From Pukyongia sp. (GTDB lineage: Bacteria; Bacteroidota; Bacteroidia; Flavobacteriales; Flavobacteriaceae): a stretch of 40,441 nt of DNA. The stretch is from contig JASBSY010000024.1 in the NCBI GenBank assembly GCA_030148705.1, positions 85,212-125,652 of the forward strand, given 5' to 3'. Position 1 is the first letter of the stretch. The number at the start of each line of letters is the position of its first letter. Shown one piece after another: positions 33,241 to 40,441 of the stretch. The notes under the pieces are model-generated. The model did no database searches. It was not told the origin of the DNA and was given only the letters and a program-made list of their open reading frames with translations. The position numbers were made by a program, and so were the translations under genes.

Positions 33241-35760
33241 ATGAAATTAACACTACTCAACCGAAAATTTCTAATTACAATTACATTTTTATTAGGAATA
33301 GGCCTACTGCATGCACAGGTAGGTATTAACACCACGACTCCCGCTAACGGAGCAATGCTGGATGTAACCAGTACAGACAAGGGTCTATTAATTCCCAGGG
33401 TTGCATTGAACTCTACCATAAGTACGAGTCCAATCACACCTGCCCCTACCACCAGTCTTCTGGTCTATAACACGGCAAACGCCGGTAGCGGCACTACAGC
33501 TGTAAGCCCGGGTTTTTACTACTGGAGCGGAACAAGCTGGATACCCATCCTAAGTAACGACTGGAAGCAAAGCGGAAATACCGGAACAACACCGGCCGCA
33601 AACTTTGTAGGAACAATAGACAACATCGGTCTCAGTTTCAGAACCAACAACACAGAGCGCCTTCAGATATCAAATACCGGTTCCTTACATGCCAGCATGG
33701 CCGGAACCGCAGCTTCACCCGTATACTCCTGGGGCACCGACCAGGATACAGGTATCTTCCGATCGAATTCAGACGAAATCTCTTTTTCCACAGCAGGTGC
33801 CTCTAGATTGACCATTACGAGTACGGGCAATATCCTGGCCTCCAACGGCGGAACTGCTGCCAACCCGTTATTCGCGTGGAGTGGTGATCCCGACAAAGGG
33901 TTCTACAGTCCTGGAGCCGATCAATTCGGGCTGGTAACCAATGGCATGGAGCGATTGAGAATCCCAAATAGCGATCAAATCTTCGCCATGGCCGACGGAA
34001 CAACAACTTTACCGTTCTTTAGCTGGAACAGCGATCCCGATACCGGCATATGGCGGAGTGGGGACGACAGGGCGAATATTTCGGCAGGAGGCCTTGAATT
34101 CATAGAATTTCGCGAAAATACCACCAGCACCTTGGTGATAAATGACACCAATGCTGATATGAACACCCGTATCGCCACTGCTAATAACGCAAATTCATTA
34201 TTCGTGGATGGTGCAAACGACAATGTCGGTCTTGGGACCGGCGCACCAAACATCAGTGCACAATTGGATATGGGCGACAACGATCGCGGAATCCTGGTAA
34301 ACCGAGTGGCACTAACCGCTACTAATTCACCTGCTCCTGTGGCATCTCCTTCCAATGGCCTGTTGGTGTTTAATACGGCCAATGCAAGCAGTGGCAGCAC
34401 CGAGGTTCTTCCGGGATTCTATTACTGGTATGGCGGACGATGGATCGCTATGGGCGGTACAGGAGGCCGCGACTGGTCCCTGGACGGAAATGCCGGAACA
34501 CTGGCAACCAACAACTTTGTTGGTACTACAGATGCGGCCGATTTAATATTTAGGACCAACGATGTAGAGCGCATGCGTTTTCTCGACACAGGAACGGCGG
34601 GAATTGCAGCAGCGCCTTACACCAATGTAGCATTACGCGTTAGCAATAGTGCCGAGCCTTTTGGTGTAGTTGGTGAAACCGGCAGTAACGGCGCCGCTAT
34701 TTATGGTATTGATACCAATGCCGGAATAGGAGTAAGAGGCGAAAATACGGGTACCGGCCTCGGACTCTACGGCTTTGCGGCCAATTCTCACGGGGCATAT
34801 ACCTACACCACATACACCGGAGGTGCTTTCCTTATAGGAGGAATTCAGGCCTGGGGTGGTGGGGCCAATGGCGCAAACGGGGTGCTTGCGGTATCCGACC
34901 AAACCTCTGTTTCGGCTTCGAACATGGGATTACGAGCCGTATCAGGGTCCACAACTTCTATTTCAACCAGTGATATATTAAATGTAGGGGTGAATACCAA
35001 TGCAACCGACCTGTCCTTATATGCAATAACAGAGGGCCCTATTACCTCCCTGGGGACTATAGAAGCAGCGAGATTCCAGACTAATTACACCGGAAATGCC
35101 CTCACTGCCGATGCCCGCGACCCGCGAGCCCAGCTGGCAGGTTATACTAATTCCAGTCAGGTTGGCGGTGGACAGATGTATTATGGCGGTTATATGTACA
35201 GTGGCGGCTCAAGTTCGAATTCTTCTTACGCCTACGCCGGTGCCAGATATAATGGGACCAACTATAAGATAATTGGGAATGGTACGGTTTCCACGATAGT
35301 AGAAGACACCAATGGCGATAAAAAAGTGATGTTCGCAGCGGAAGCCCCCGAGGTTCTCTTCGAGGATTACGGGACGGGACAATTAGTGAATGGTACGGCC
35401 AACATCCAGATTGATCCGATACTTTCGAACAACATTGTAGTTAACAATGCGCATCCGTTAAAAGTGTTCATCCAACTGGAAGGAGAATGTAATGGCGTCT
35501 TCGTGACAAACAAATCGGCAAATGGCTTTACTGTTAAAGAACTCCAGGGCGGATCTGCCAATGCGGCCTTTTCTTATCACATAGTCGCCAACAGGAAAGA
35601 TGATACCGGCAATTCCGGCACAGAAGCCTCGGCATATAGCAGCTTGCGCTTCCCCGATGCCCCGGAAGGATTTAATCCGGAGACACTTACAGCAAAGGAA
35701 ATGCAAAAATTTGATCCTCAGATAAGTGTAACTGACGCCGCGGGATCTTTGAATAATTAA
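33241..35760 (+). CDS. Large secreted mosaic protein with tail-fibre-like repeats
   Basis: An 839-aa secreted protein; signal peptide ending L-L-H-A-Q. The architecture is repetitive. A ~78-residue 'VGINTTTPxxxAxLDV ... GFYYWSGTSW' module (26-103) recurs at 328-405. Each copy is followed by a 'DW...GNxGTxxxxNFVGTxDxxxLxFRTNxxER' unit (107-143, 411-447). Three ~39-residue units with 'W..D.DTGI..S..D' lie between them (154-191, 203-241, 252-290), like those I know from phage tail fibres. The last ~90 residues before the tail ('VLFEDYGTGQLVNGTANIQIDP', 'KVFIQLEGECNGVFV', 'SYHIVANRKDD') form a C-terminal domain seen in many bacterial surface proteins. No T9SS sorting tail. It heads a group of five related secreted-protein genes. 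Confidence 0.8.
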   Translation: MKLTLLNRKFLITITFLLGIGLLHAQVGINTTTPANGAMLDVTSTDKGLLIPRVALNSTISTSPITPAPTTSLLVYNTANAGSGTTAVSPGFYYWSGTSWIPILSNDWKQSGNTGTTPAANFVGTIDNIGLSFRTNNTERLQISNTGSLHASMAGTAASPVYSWGTDQDTGIFRSNSDEISFSTAGASRLTITSTGNILASNGGTAANPLFAWSGDPDKGFYSPGADQFGLVTNGMERLRIPNSDQIFAMADGTTTLPFFSWNSDPDTGIWRSGDDRANISAGGLEFIEFRENTTSTLVINDTNADMNTRIATANNANSLFVDGANDNVGLGTGAPNISAQLDMGDNDRGILVNRVALTATNSPAPVASPSNGLLVFNTANASSGSTEVLPGFYYWYGGRWIAMGGTGGRDWSLDGNAGTLATNNFVGTTDAADLIFRTNDVERMRFLDTGTAGIAAAPYTNVALRVSNSAEPFGVVGETGSNGAAIYGIDTNAGIGVRGENTGTGLGLYGFAANSHGAYTYTTYTGGAFLIGGIQAWGGGANGANGVLAVSDQTSVSASNMGLRAVSGSTTSISTSDILNVGVNTNATDLSLYAITEGPITSLGTIEAARFQTNYTGNALTADARDPRAQLAGYTNSSQVGGGQMYYGGYMYSGGSSSNSSYAYAGARYNGTNYKIIGNGTVSTIVEDTNGDKKVMFAAEAPEVLFEDYGTGQLVNGTANIQIDPILSNNIVVNNAHPLKVFIQLEGECNGVFVTNKSANGFTVKELQGGSANAAFSYHIVANRKDDTGNSGTEASAYSSLRFPDAPEGFNPETLTAKEMQKFDPQISVTDAAGSLNN

Positions 35761-35809
35761 ACCAGTAACAATTAATGCCTGACAAACCAACCAATACGTA
35801 GATCAAATT

Positions 35810-35838
35810 ACCTGCCTGCGAATTTCATCGCGGCAGGT
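35810..35838 (+). terminator. Terminator after the tail-fibre-like gene
   Basis: ACCTGCC (35810-35816) pairs with GGCAGGT (35832-35838). After a one-base bulge, GCGA (35818-35821) pairs with TCGC (35828-35831), and TTTTGATTT follows. It separates the large gene from the three tandem paralogues. Confidence 0.75.
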
Positions 35839-35979
35839 TTTGATTTATGTAAATGTTAAAATTTCAGGACTAATTAAACAGCTGAAATAGAGCAAATAAG
35901 ATTAATTATCCCTTAATATAGGTAACATAAGTAGTTATTTTCTTACAATTCTTAATATTTTATGCATTTCATCGATTAT

Positions 35980-36013
35980 TTTGTGTTTTTATCGTATTTC
36001 TTGCATATACTTG
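35980..36013 (+). promoter_or_regulatory. Putative promoter of the tandem paralogue operon
   Basis: TTTG at 35980-35983, a 22-nt spacer and TATACTTG at 36006-36013 (one mismatch). The TTTG is preceded by TTTCATCGAT (35967-35976), as before the 33241 gene. Confidence 0.45.
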
Positions 36014-36037
36014 TGGTGCCCTAAAACATGATATCAG

Positions 36038-36844
36038 ATGAAATTAAAATTACTTATCCTACAGAGATTGGTATTTACGGTCCTGATTTACAGCTTTTCA
36101 GTATCACTATTTTCTCAGGCAGGTATAAATACCACTAGTCCTAATGGTATATTAGAAGTGAACAGCCCCGTACACGGTATCGTACTTCCCAGGGTTGCCC
36201 TAACTTCAGCAACGCTAGAAGCACCGGTTCTCAACCCACAGGGGGGAGAAATTCCGGTAGGAACTGTTGTTTATAATACCAATACTTCCACAACCGGAAC
36301 AGATGATGTCTATCCGGGCGTCTATGTTTGGTCCGGAACCCAATGGTTTCCCAAATTCGCAAAGAAACACGCCGAATTCTTTCAGCAGACAAATTATTTC
36401 CAACCGAGTTCCACTGCGGGTTACCAAAACGTTCCCAACCTGAATAACAGAACATTCACCGCGAGATATTCTGGCACATACCGCATAGAAGTGAGTATGA
36501 ATTACGGAACCGGCTATATTTCTGATGCCTCCGCCGGCTGCGACGTTGCGTTTCAGGAAGGAGTTTTCAGATTTATTTTTGACGGAAACACAGACCTGAT
36601 ACCCGCCCGGGCAATGGCTACCAGAACAGACGACGGAACCAATTACTATGCGATCTGGGAACAATTCTCCTATGTAAAGTACGTAACGCTTACTGCCGGT
36701 GCCAGTTATATTTTCGATCTCGATTTCGATCAGGCCGATTCCCCGGGTTTTGTGAATAGTGGAAATTCCGGAACAGGGAGAGGTTATATCGGAATCCCCG
36801 ATCACGTTCCCTGCTCGGTTGAATTTGTTTATATAGGCGACTAA
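36038..36844 (+). CDS. Secreted tandem-paralogue protein 1 (VGIxT N-module plus C1q-like beta domain)
   Basis: A 268-aa protein with a signal peptide ending S-L-F-S-Q. Residues ~27-105 are the 'AGINTTSPNGILEV ... NPQGG ... YNTNT ... DVYPGVYVWSGTQW' module shared with the preceding and following genes. The second half has 'FTARYSGTYRIEVSMNYGTG', 'GVFRFIFDGNTDLIPARAM', 'VTLTAGASYIFDLDFDQ' and 'GRGYIGIPDHVPCSVEFVYI', a strand-rich plan reminiscent of C1q/TNF jelly rolls by pattern only. There is no recognisable anchor or T9SS tail. The next paralogue starts 11 nt after its stop, indicating one transcript. Confidence 0.78.
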   Translation: MKLKLLILQRLVFTVLIYSFSVSLFSQAGINTTSPNGILEVNSPVHGIVLPRVALTSATLEAPVLNPQGGEIPVGTVVYNTNTSTTGTDDVYPGVYVWSGTQWFPKFAKKHAEFFQQTNYFQPSSTAGYQNVPNLNNRTFTARYSGTYRIEVSMNYGTGYISDASAGCDVAFQEGVFRFIFDGNTDLIPARAMATRTDDGTNYYAIWEQFSYVKYVTLTAGASYIFDLDFDQADSPGFVNSGNSGTGRGYIGIPDHVPCSVEFVYIGD

Positions 36845-36855
36845 AAAATATACAG

Positions 36856-37665
36856 ATGAAAAACATTACTCTTTATCATATCCTGATTTTACTGACTTTC
36901 CCCGCAAGTCTTCTTGCGCAGGTTGGTATAGGTACAACGGCACCAAAGGGAATATTGGATGTCGACAGTAGTATTCACGGCGTGGCATACCCCACAGCGG
37001 CATTGACTGCGACAAACTTAGCAACTCCCGTGGTTAATCCCCAGGGTGGAAACCTGGCAGTGGGAACCACCATTTATAATACCAATACATTCTCTTCCGG
37101 ATCCAACGACGTTGAACCCGGTATTTATTCCTGGGATGGTTCCGAATGGGTGATTCATTTTGAAAAACGGGAGCAAGTATTCTATGAACAGACATCCGAA
37201 TTAAGACCTTCATCCTCCTTAGGGTTCGAAGGTATACCCGGCTTAGCGCCTTCTGAAAACAAAACCTTCACCGCAAAATATTCCGGGGTTTATCGCATTG
37301 AACTACGAGTAAACTACGGAGGTGGCCGAGTGGTAAATAACGGAGATGTGAATGTGACCATGGCAGAAGGGGATTTCCGATTCATCTTCGACGGTAGCAC
37401 CGAACTTTTAACGGTACGCTCATTTTCTACTTACAACAATCATATTTCCGGTGGACGACAATTTGTAAACGCATGGGTGCAAACCACTAAAGTCTTTTAC
37501 GTGAATCTTACCCAGGGCCAGACATATACTTTTTCACTGGAATTCGATCAATACAACAACTCTGTGTTACAGGCAAATGGCAACCTGCTTCTATCGGATG
37601 ACGGTCGCGGATATATAGGAACGGATGTACCCTGCTATATAGAATTTGAATACCTAAGTGAATAA
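36856..37665 (+). CDS. Secreted tandem-paralogue protein 2
   Basis: A 269-aa protein with signal peptide ending S-L-L-A-Q, then 'VGIGTTAPKGILDVDSSIHGV', 'NPQGGNLAVGTTIYNTNT', 'DVEPGIYSWDGSEW'. The C-terminal half matches its neighbours: 'FTAKYSGVYRIELRVNYGGG', 'GDFRFIFDGSTELLTVRSFS', 'VNLTQGQTYTFSLEFDQ', 'GRGYIGTDVPCYIEFEYL'. The paralogues are clearly homologous but well diverged, pointing to old duplication followed by divergence. No function is known to me. It is the middle gene of the tandem trio. Confidence 0.78.
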   Translation: MKNITLYHILILLTFPASLLAQVGIGTTAPKGILDVDSSIHGVAYPTAALTATNLATPVVNPQGGNLAVGTTIYNTNTFSSGSNDVEPGIYSWDGSEWVIHFEKREQVFYEQTSELRPSSSLGFEGIPGLAPSENKTFTAKYSGVYRIELRVNYGGGRVVNNGDVNVTMAEGDFRFIFDGSTELLTVRSFSTYNNHISGGRQFVNAWVQTTKVFYVNLTQGQTYTFSLEFDQYNNSVLQANGNLLLSDDGRGYIGTDVPCYIEFEYLSE

Positions 37666-37699
37666 CATGAATTTTAACCTGAATAAAATTATAGGTCCT

Positions 37700-38524
37700 A
37701 TGAAATTTTCAAAAACATCAGTGCTATTGGCACTTTCAATCCTCTTTGTAATGGCCAGTGTGCCGGCCCAGGTGGGAATTGGAACCGATGCACCGGAAGG
37801 TATGCTCGACCTGCGAAATTCTAACGGAAGCGGATTTGTATATCCGAAGGCCGCACTTACTTCAACTCAGGTGGCGGCACCGGTAACTAATCCGAACGGC
37901 GGTAATCTGGTAGCAGGAACGGTGGTATTTAATACAAATACGACATATACCGGCGCCAACGATGTCTCTCCGGGTATTTATGCCTGGGATGGCTCCGAGT
38001 GGAACCCTCAATATCTAAGAGAGGACTCTGTAATATTTGAGCAGACAACCATGGATTTCCGAACTGTGGCCGGTGACCTTACTTATAATTCGGGCACATC
38101 AGACTGGGCAGAAATTCCTGGTTTGGGAACAGGCTCAAGTTTTACACCAAAATATACGGGAACGTATAAAATTAAAACCCGGTTTAATTTCGGCGGTGGA
38201 AAGGTAGTGGTTCCCGGAACAGGAAACATAATGATGGCAACCATGGAGGGATTGTTCCGCCTTACCTTCGATGGAACACCTTACCTTATTTATACCCATT
38301 CTTATTCGCTGTATAACAATGGCGTGTACCAGGAACAGTTTATCCATGATTCAGCCTTGACCCAATATGTTAATTTAACTGCCGGCGTAACCTATAACTT
38401 CAAACTGGAAATCGACATCTTTGTAGCAACTCATTACGAAAATGGCGGTAATTCAGGAGATGGTAGAGGCCACGTAGGTATTAATGTACCATGTTCGGTT
38501 GAATTTACCTATGTAAACGAATAA
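37700..38524 (+). CDS. Secreted tandem-paralogue protein 3
   Basis: A 274-aa protein. ATG 37700 is chosen because it gives a standard signal peptide (ending S-V-P-A-Q) and a length equal to its siblings; in-frame upstream starts exist (GTG 37658, ATG 37667). The order of blocks is the same: 'VGIGTDAPEGMLDL', 'NPNGGNLVAGTVVFNTNT', 'DVSPGIYAWDGSEW', then 'FTPKYTGTYKIKTRFNFGGG', 'GLFRLTFDGTPYLI', 'VNLTAGVTYNFKLEID', 'GRGHVGINVPCSVEFTYV'. It is the most divergent of the three, with an insertion near residues 127-145. The next gene starts 46 nt downstream. Confidence 0.76.
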   Translation: MKFSKTSVLLALSILFVMASVPAQVGIGTDAPEGMLDLRNSNGSGFVYPKAALTSTQVAAPVTNPNGGNLVAGTVVFNTNTTYTGANDVSPGIYAWDGSEWNPQYLREDSVIFEQTTMDFRTVAGDLTYNSGTSDWAEIPGLGTGSSFTPKYTGTYKIKTRFNFGGGKVVVPGTGNIMMATMEGLFRLTFDGTPYLIYTHSYSLYNNGVYQEQFIHDSALTQYVNLTAGVTYNFKLEIDIFVATHYENGGNSGDGRGHVGINVPCSVEFTYVNE

Positions 38525-38569
38525 AACCTAAATTGCCAAAACTCTAATATAAACTATATACCCCGTACT

Positions 38570-40441
38570 ATGAACAGATCCTTACTCTTTGTTTTATTGA
38601 TCAGCTTTACCTCCCTTTCCGCTCAAACACCGTGTAACGGTGGGATGGCCGGAGGTTATCCCTGTAATGGCCTGGACCTGCAGGCCTATTTTTCTTTGAG
38701 TGATCTAGGTGCCTCTTCCGGAAACGATTCCTGGGGTTGGACCGACCCCAATGATGGTAAAGAATACGCTATTGTTGGATTAAACAACAGCACCTATTTT
38801 ATCGATATCACCGACCCTGTGAATCCCCGAAGACTGGGACGTATGATGACTGCAACCTCCAATACTTCATGGAGGGATGTTAAGGTATACAACAACCATG
38901 CGTTCGTGGTAAGTGAGGCTACCAATCACGGAATGCAAGTGTTCGATCTTACCCGATTGAGAGGATTATCAACAAGTACGACCCGAACTTTTGCTGCCGA
39001 TGCACATTATACAGGCTTTAAAGCTGCCCACAACCTTATCATCAATGAAAGTACCGGCGTTGCATATATACTTGGTGCGCGATTAAATTCGGCTCCCGGA
39101 ACCAATACAGTGATCTTTCTGGATATTACTAACCCTACCAACCCGACTCTTATTGACGATTATTCAGGTAAAGGGTATACGCACGATGCTCAGGTAGTAA
39201 CCTACGACGGTCCGGATCCGGACCACCAGGGGAAAGAGATCTTTATTGGAGCCAATGAAGACGAGGTAGTGATTCTGGACGTAACGAATAAATCGAGTGT
39301 CCAGGTACTTTCTTCCATAACCTACCCTAATTATTATTATACGCATCAGGGATGGTTCACCGAAGACAAGAGATATTTCCTGTTAGGCGATGAGGAGGAT
39401 GAAGCCATGGGTGGCATAGGAAATACTAAAACAATCGTTCTCGATCTTATCGATCTGGACAATCCGAGTATCCATTTTAATTATTACGGACCTACCGCAG
39501 CAATTGACCACAACGGTTATGTGCGAGGTAACCGCTTCTACCAGGCCAGCTATTCGGCCGGAGTGCGGGTTATTAAAGTGGATGATATAGCAAACCAGAA
39601 TATGACCGAGGTCGCATCATTCGATACCTGGCCTTCATCAAATTCGGCGAGTTTTAACGGCGCGTGGAATATATATCCATATTTTGAAAGTGGAAATCTA
39701 ATCGTTTCCAACTACAACACCGGGTTCTTTATTCTAAAAGACCCGAATTACGACAATGTCGATCCGGTGGTTGTTTGTCAAAGCATTACTGCTACTCTGG
39801 ATAAAGCAACCGGCACGGTGACTATCGATGCCATGGATATAGACGGAGGTTCGACAGATAATATGGGAATCGTAAAAAGAACCATTACGGGACAGACAAC
39901 TTTTAGCTGTGCCGACGTGGGTGGGGTTTTTAATGTAACCCTTAACGTAGAAGATGATTACGGAAATACATCCAGCTGTAATACCACGGTAACTATTGCT
40001 GCAGAAACAACCGAATTCAACGGCGCTTCATGGTCTAACGGAACGCCGGATGTAGGAAGTAATGCCAAGATTGCTGCAAATTATGATATGGACAGTGGCG
40101 GCCTACCAAGCTTCGAAGCCTGTACGTGTGAGATCGATGATAATAGAACCCTTACAATAGGCGCAAATGATTATATCAGAATTGAAAAAGATATAACGGT
40201 GAATGGAAATCTTATCGTTAAACACCAGGGAAGTGTTGTTCAAACAGATCCATCGGCAGCCGTGATCAGAAATAACGGTACCGGCGCAGAGATCAACGTT
40301 GAACTCACCACGCCCCCGCTTAAGAAACGCGACTTTATGCTGATGGGTAGTCCAATGAATTTAGAGACTCGAAACGGAGTCTATAACTCGGCTTTTTTGG
40401 TGCTGGAACATACCCCTTCCAACTTTATCCCCCACCCGAGC
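38570..40441 (+). CDS. Choice-of-anchor B (LVIVD-type) surface protein, C-terminus beyond window
   Basis: At least 624 codons, open to the right-hand edge. A signal peptide ends T-S-L-S-A-Q. Residues ~25-390 fit the choice-of-anchor B/LVIVD propeller domain: 'GKEYAIVGLNNSTYFIDITDPVNPRRLG', 'HAFVVSEATNHGMQVFDLTRL', 'FIGANEDEVVILDVTN' and 'THQGWFTEDKRYFLLGDE'. An Ig/HYR-like domain follows (about 400-480: 'CQSITATLDKATGTVTIDA ... DDYGNTSSC'), then 'WSNGTPDVGSNAKIAANYDM' and a strand-rich region typical of flavobacterial surface proteins. The anchor, expected at the unseen C-terminus, is probably a T9SS tail; this is inferred from family and organism. It may share the transcript of the trio. Confidence 0.82.
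   Translation, partial: MNRSLLFVLLISFTSLSAQTPCNGGMAGGYPCNGLDLQAYFSLSDLGASSGNDSWGWTDPNDGKEYAIVGLNNSTYFIDITDPVNPRRLGRMMTATSNTSWRDVKVYNNHAFVVSEATNHGMQVFDLTRLRGLSTSTTRTFAADAHYTGFKAAHNLIINESTGVAYILGARLNSAPGTNTVIFLDITNPTNPTLIDDYSGKGYTHDAQVVTYDGPDPDHQGKEIFIGANEDEVVILDVTNKSSVQVLSSITYPNYYYTHQGWFTEDKRYFLLGDEEDEAMGGIGNTKTIVLDLIDLDNPSIHFNYYGPTAAIDHNGYVRGNRFYQASYSAGVRVIKVDDIANQNMTEVASFDTWPSSNSASFNGAWNIYPYFESGNLIVSNYNTGFFILKDPNYDNVDPVVVCQSITATLDKATGTVTIDAMDIDGGSTDNMGIVKRTITGQTTFSCADVGGVFNVTLNVEDDYGNTSSCNTTVTIAAETTEFNGASWSNGTPDVGSNAKIAANYDMDSGGLPSFEACTCEIDDNRTLTIGANDYIRIEKDITVNGNLIVKHQGSVVQTDPSAAVIRNNGTGAEINVELTTPPLKKRDFMLMGSPMNLETRNGVYNSAFLVLEHTPSNFIPHPS

Noticed and set aside
33700-34110. CRISPR-like or satellite array suggested by recurring units in the mosaic gene
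   Set aside because: The repeats are at protein level with diverged DNA, unequal spacing and an uninterrupted reading frame.
33316-34455. Phage remnant suggested by tail-fibre-like repeats
   Set aside because: The protein has a Sec signal peptide and there are no capsid, portal, terminase, integrase or lysis genes nearby; a surface protein explains it better.
36215-36805. A 196-codon minus-strand open frame opposite trio gene 1
   Set aside because: Antisense shadow of a gene supported by two homologous neighbours; no independent support.

Overview
The window looks like a chromosomal segment from a marine-type member of the Flavobacteriaceae (Bacteroidota); the genus cannot be fixed from the sequence. 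Evidence: a type IX secretion (T9SS) C-terminal sorting domain, an NhaD / ExbB / ExbD / TonB / FolC gene block, Bacteroidota-type promoters (TTTG-N19-21-TAnnTTTG) in place of Shine-Dalgarno-led starts, a putative porin of the Porin_10 type, lysyl-tRNA synthetase with a long C-terminal extension, and several secreted proteins opening with the 'AQVGIxTxxP' motif. I see no tRNA, rRNA, CRISPR array, prophage or insertion sequence.

Layout. 1-7.4 kb (minus strand): an apparent operon running amino-acid dehydrogenase > nhaD > exbB > exbD > tonB-like > large lipoprotein with Asp-box repeats and a T9SS tail > folC (cut by the window edge). The 103-nt exbD-tonB gap holds mutually exclusive hairpins. 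7.5-12.5 kb: anmK (minus), an acyl-CoA dehydrogenase (plus) with a textbook promoter, a putative porin (minus) and rnhB (plus). 12.6-22.7 kb: an 814-aa lipoprotein, a DUF3108/TapB-like secreted protein, a lipB-lipoprotein-YqaE cluster on the minus strand, a membrane-anchored LuxR-type regulator, a thioredoxin-TPR protein, lysS and two uncharacterised proteins. 22.9-29.9 kb: a bestrophin-like channel, a MarR-S41 protease operon with an operator palindrome on its promoter, an alpha/alpha-toroid secreted protein, an FN3-diheme cytochrome c lipoprotein and two small Spy-like secreted proteins. 29.9-33 kb (minus): a PLP-dependent deaminase/desulfhydrase-like enzyme, a glucosaminidase-LysM lipoprotein and hemL, tightly packed.

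33.2-40.4 kb is the most unusual part: five consecutive plus-strand genes for secreted proteins. The first is an 839-aa mosaic with tail-fibre-like repeats. Three ~270-aa tandem paralogues follow, sharing the first protein's N-terminal module and carrying a common C-terminal beta-rich (C1q-like?) domain. The last is a choice-of-anchor B (LVIVD-type) surface protein that runs off the window. The first two upstream regions share short sequence blocks, so the locus may be a co-regulated surface-structure system. That function is inferred and is not demonstrated by the sequence.
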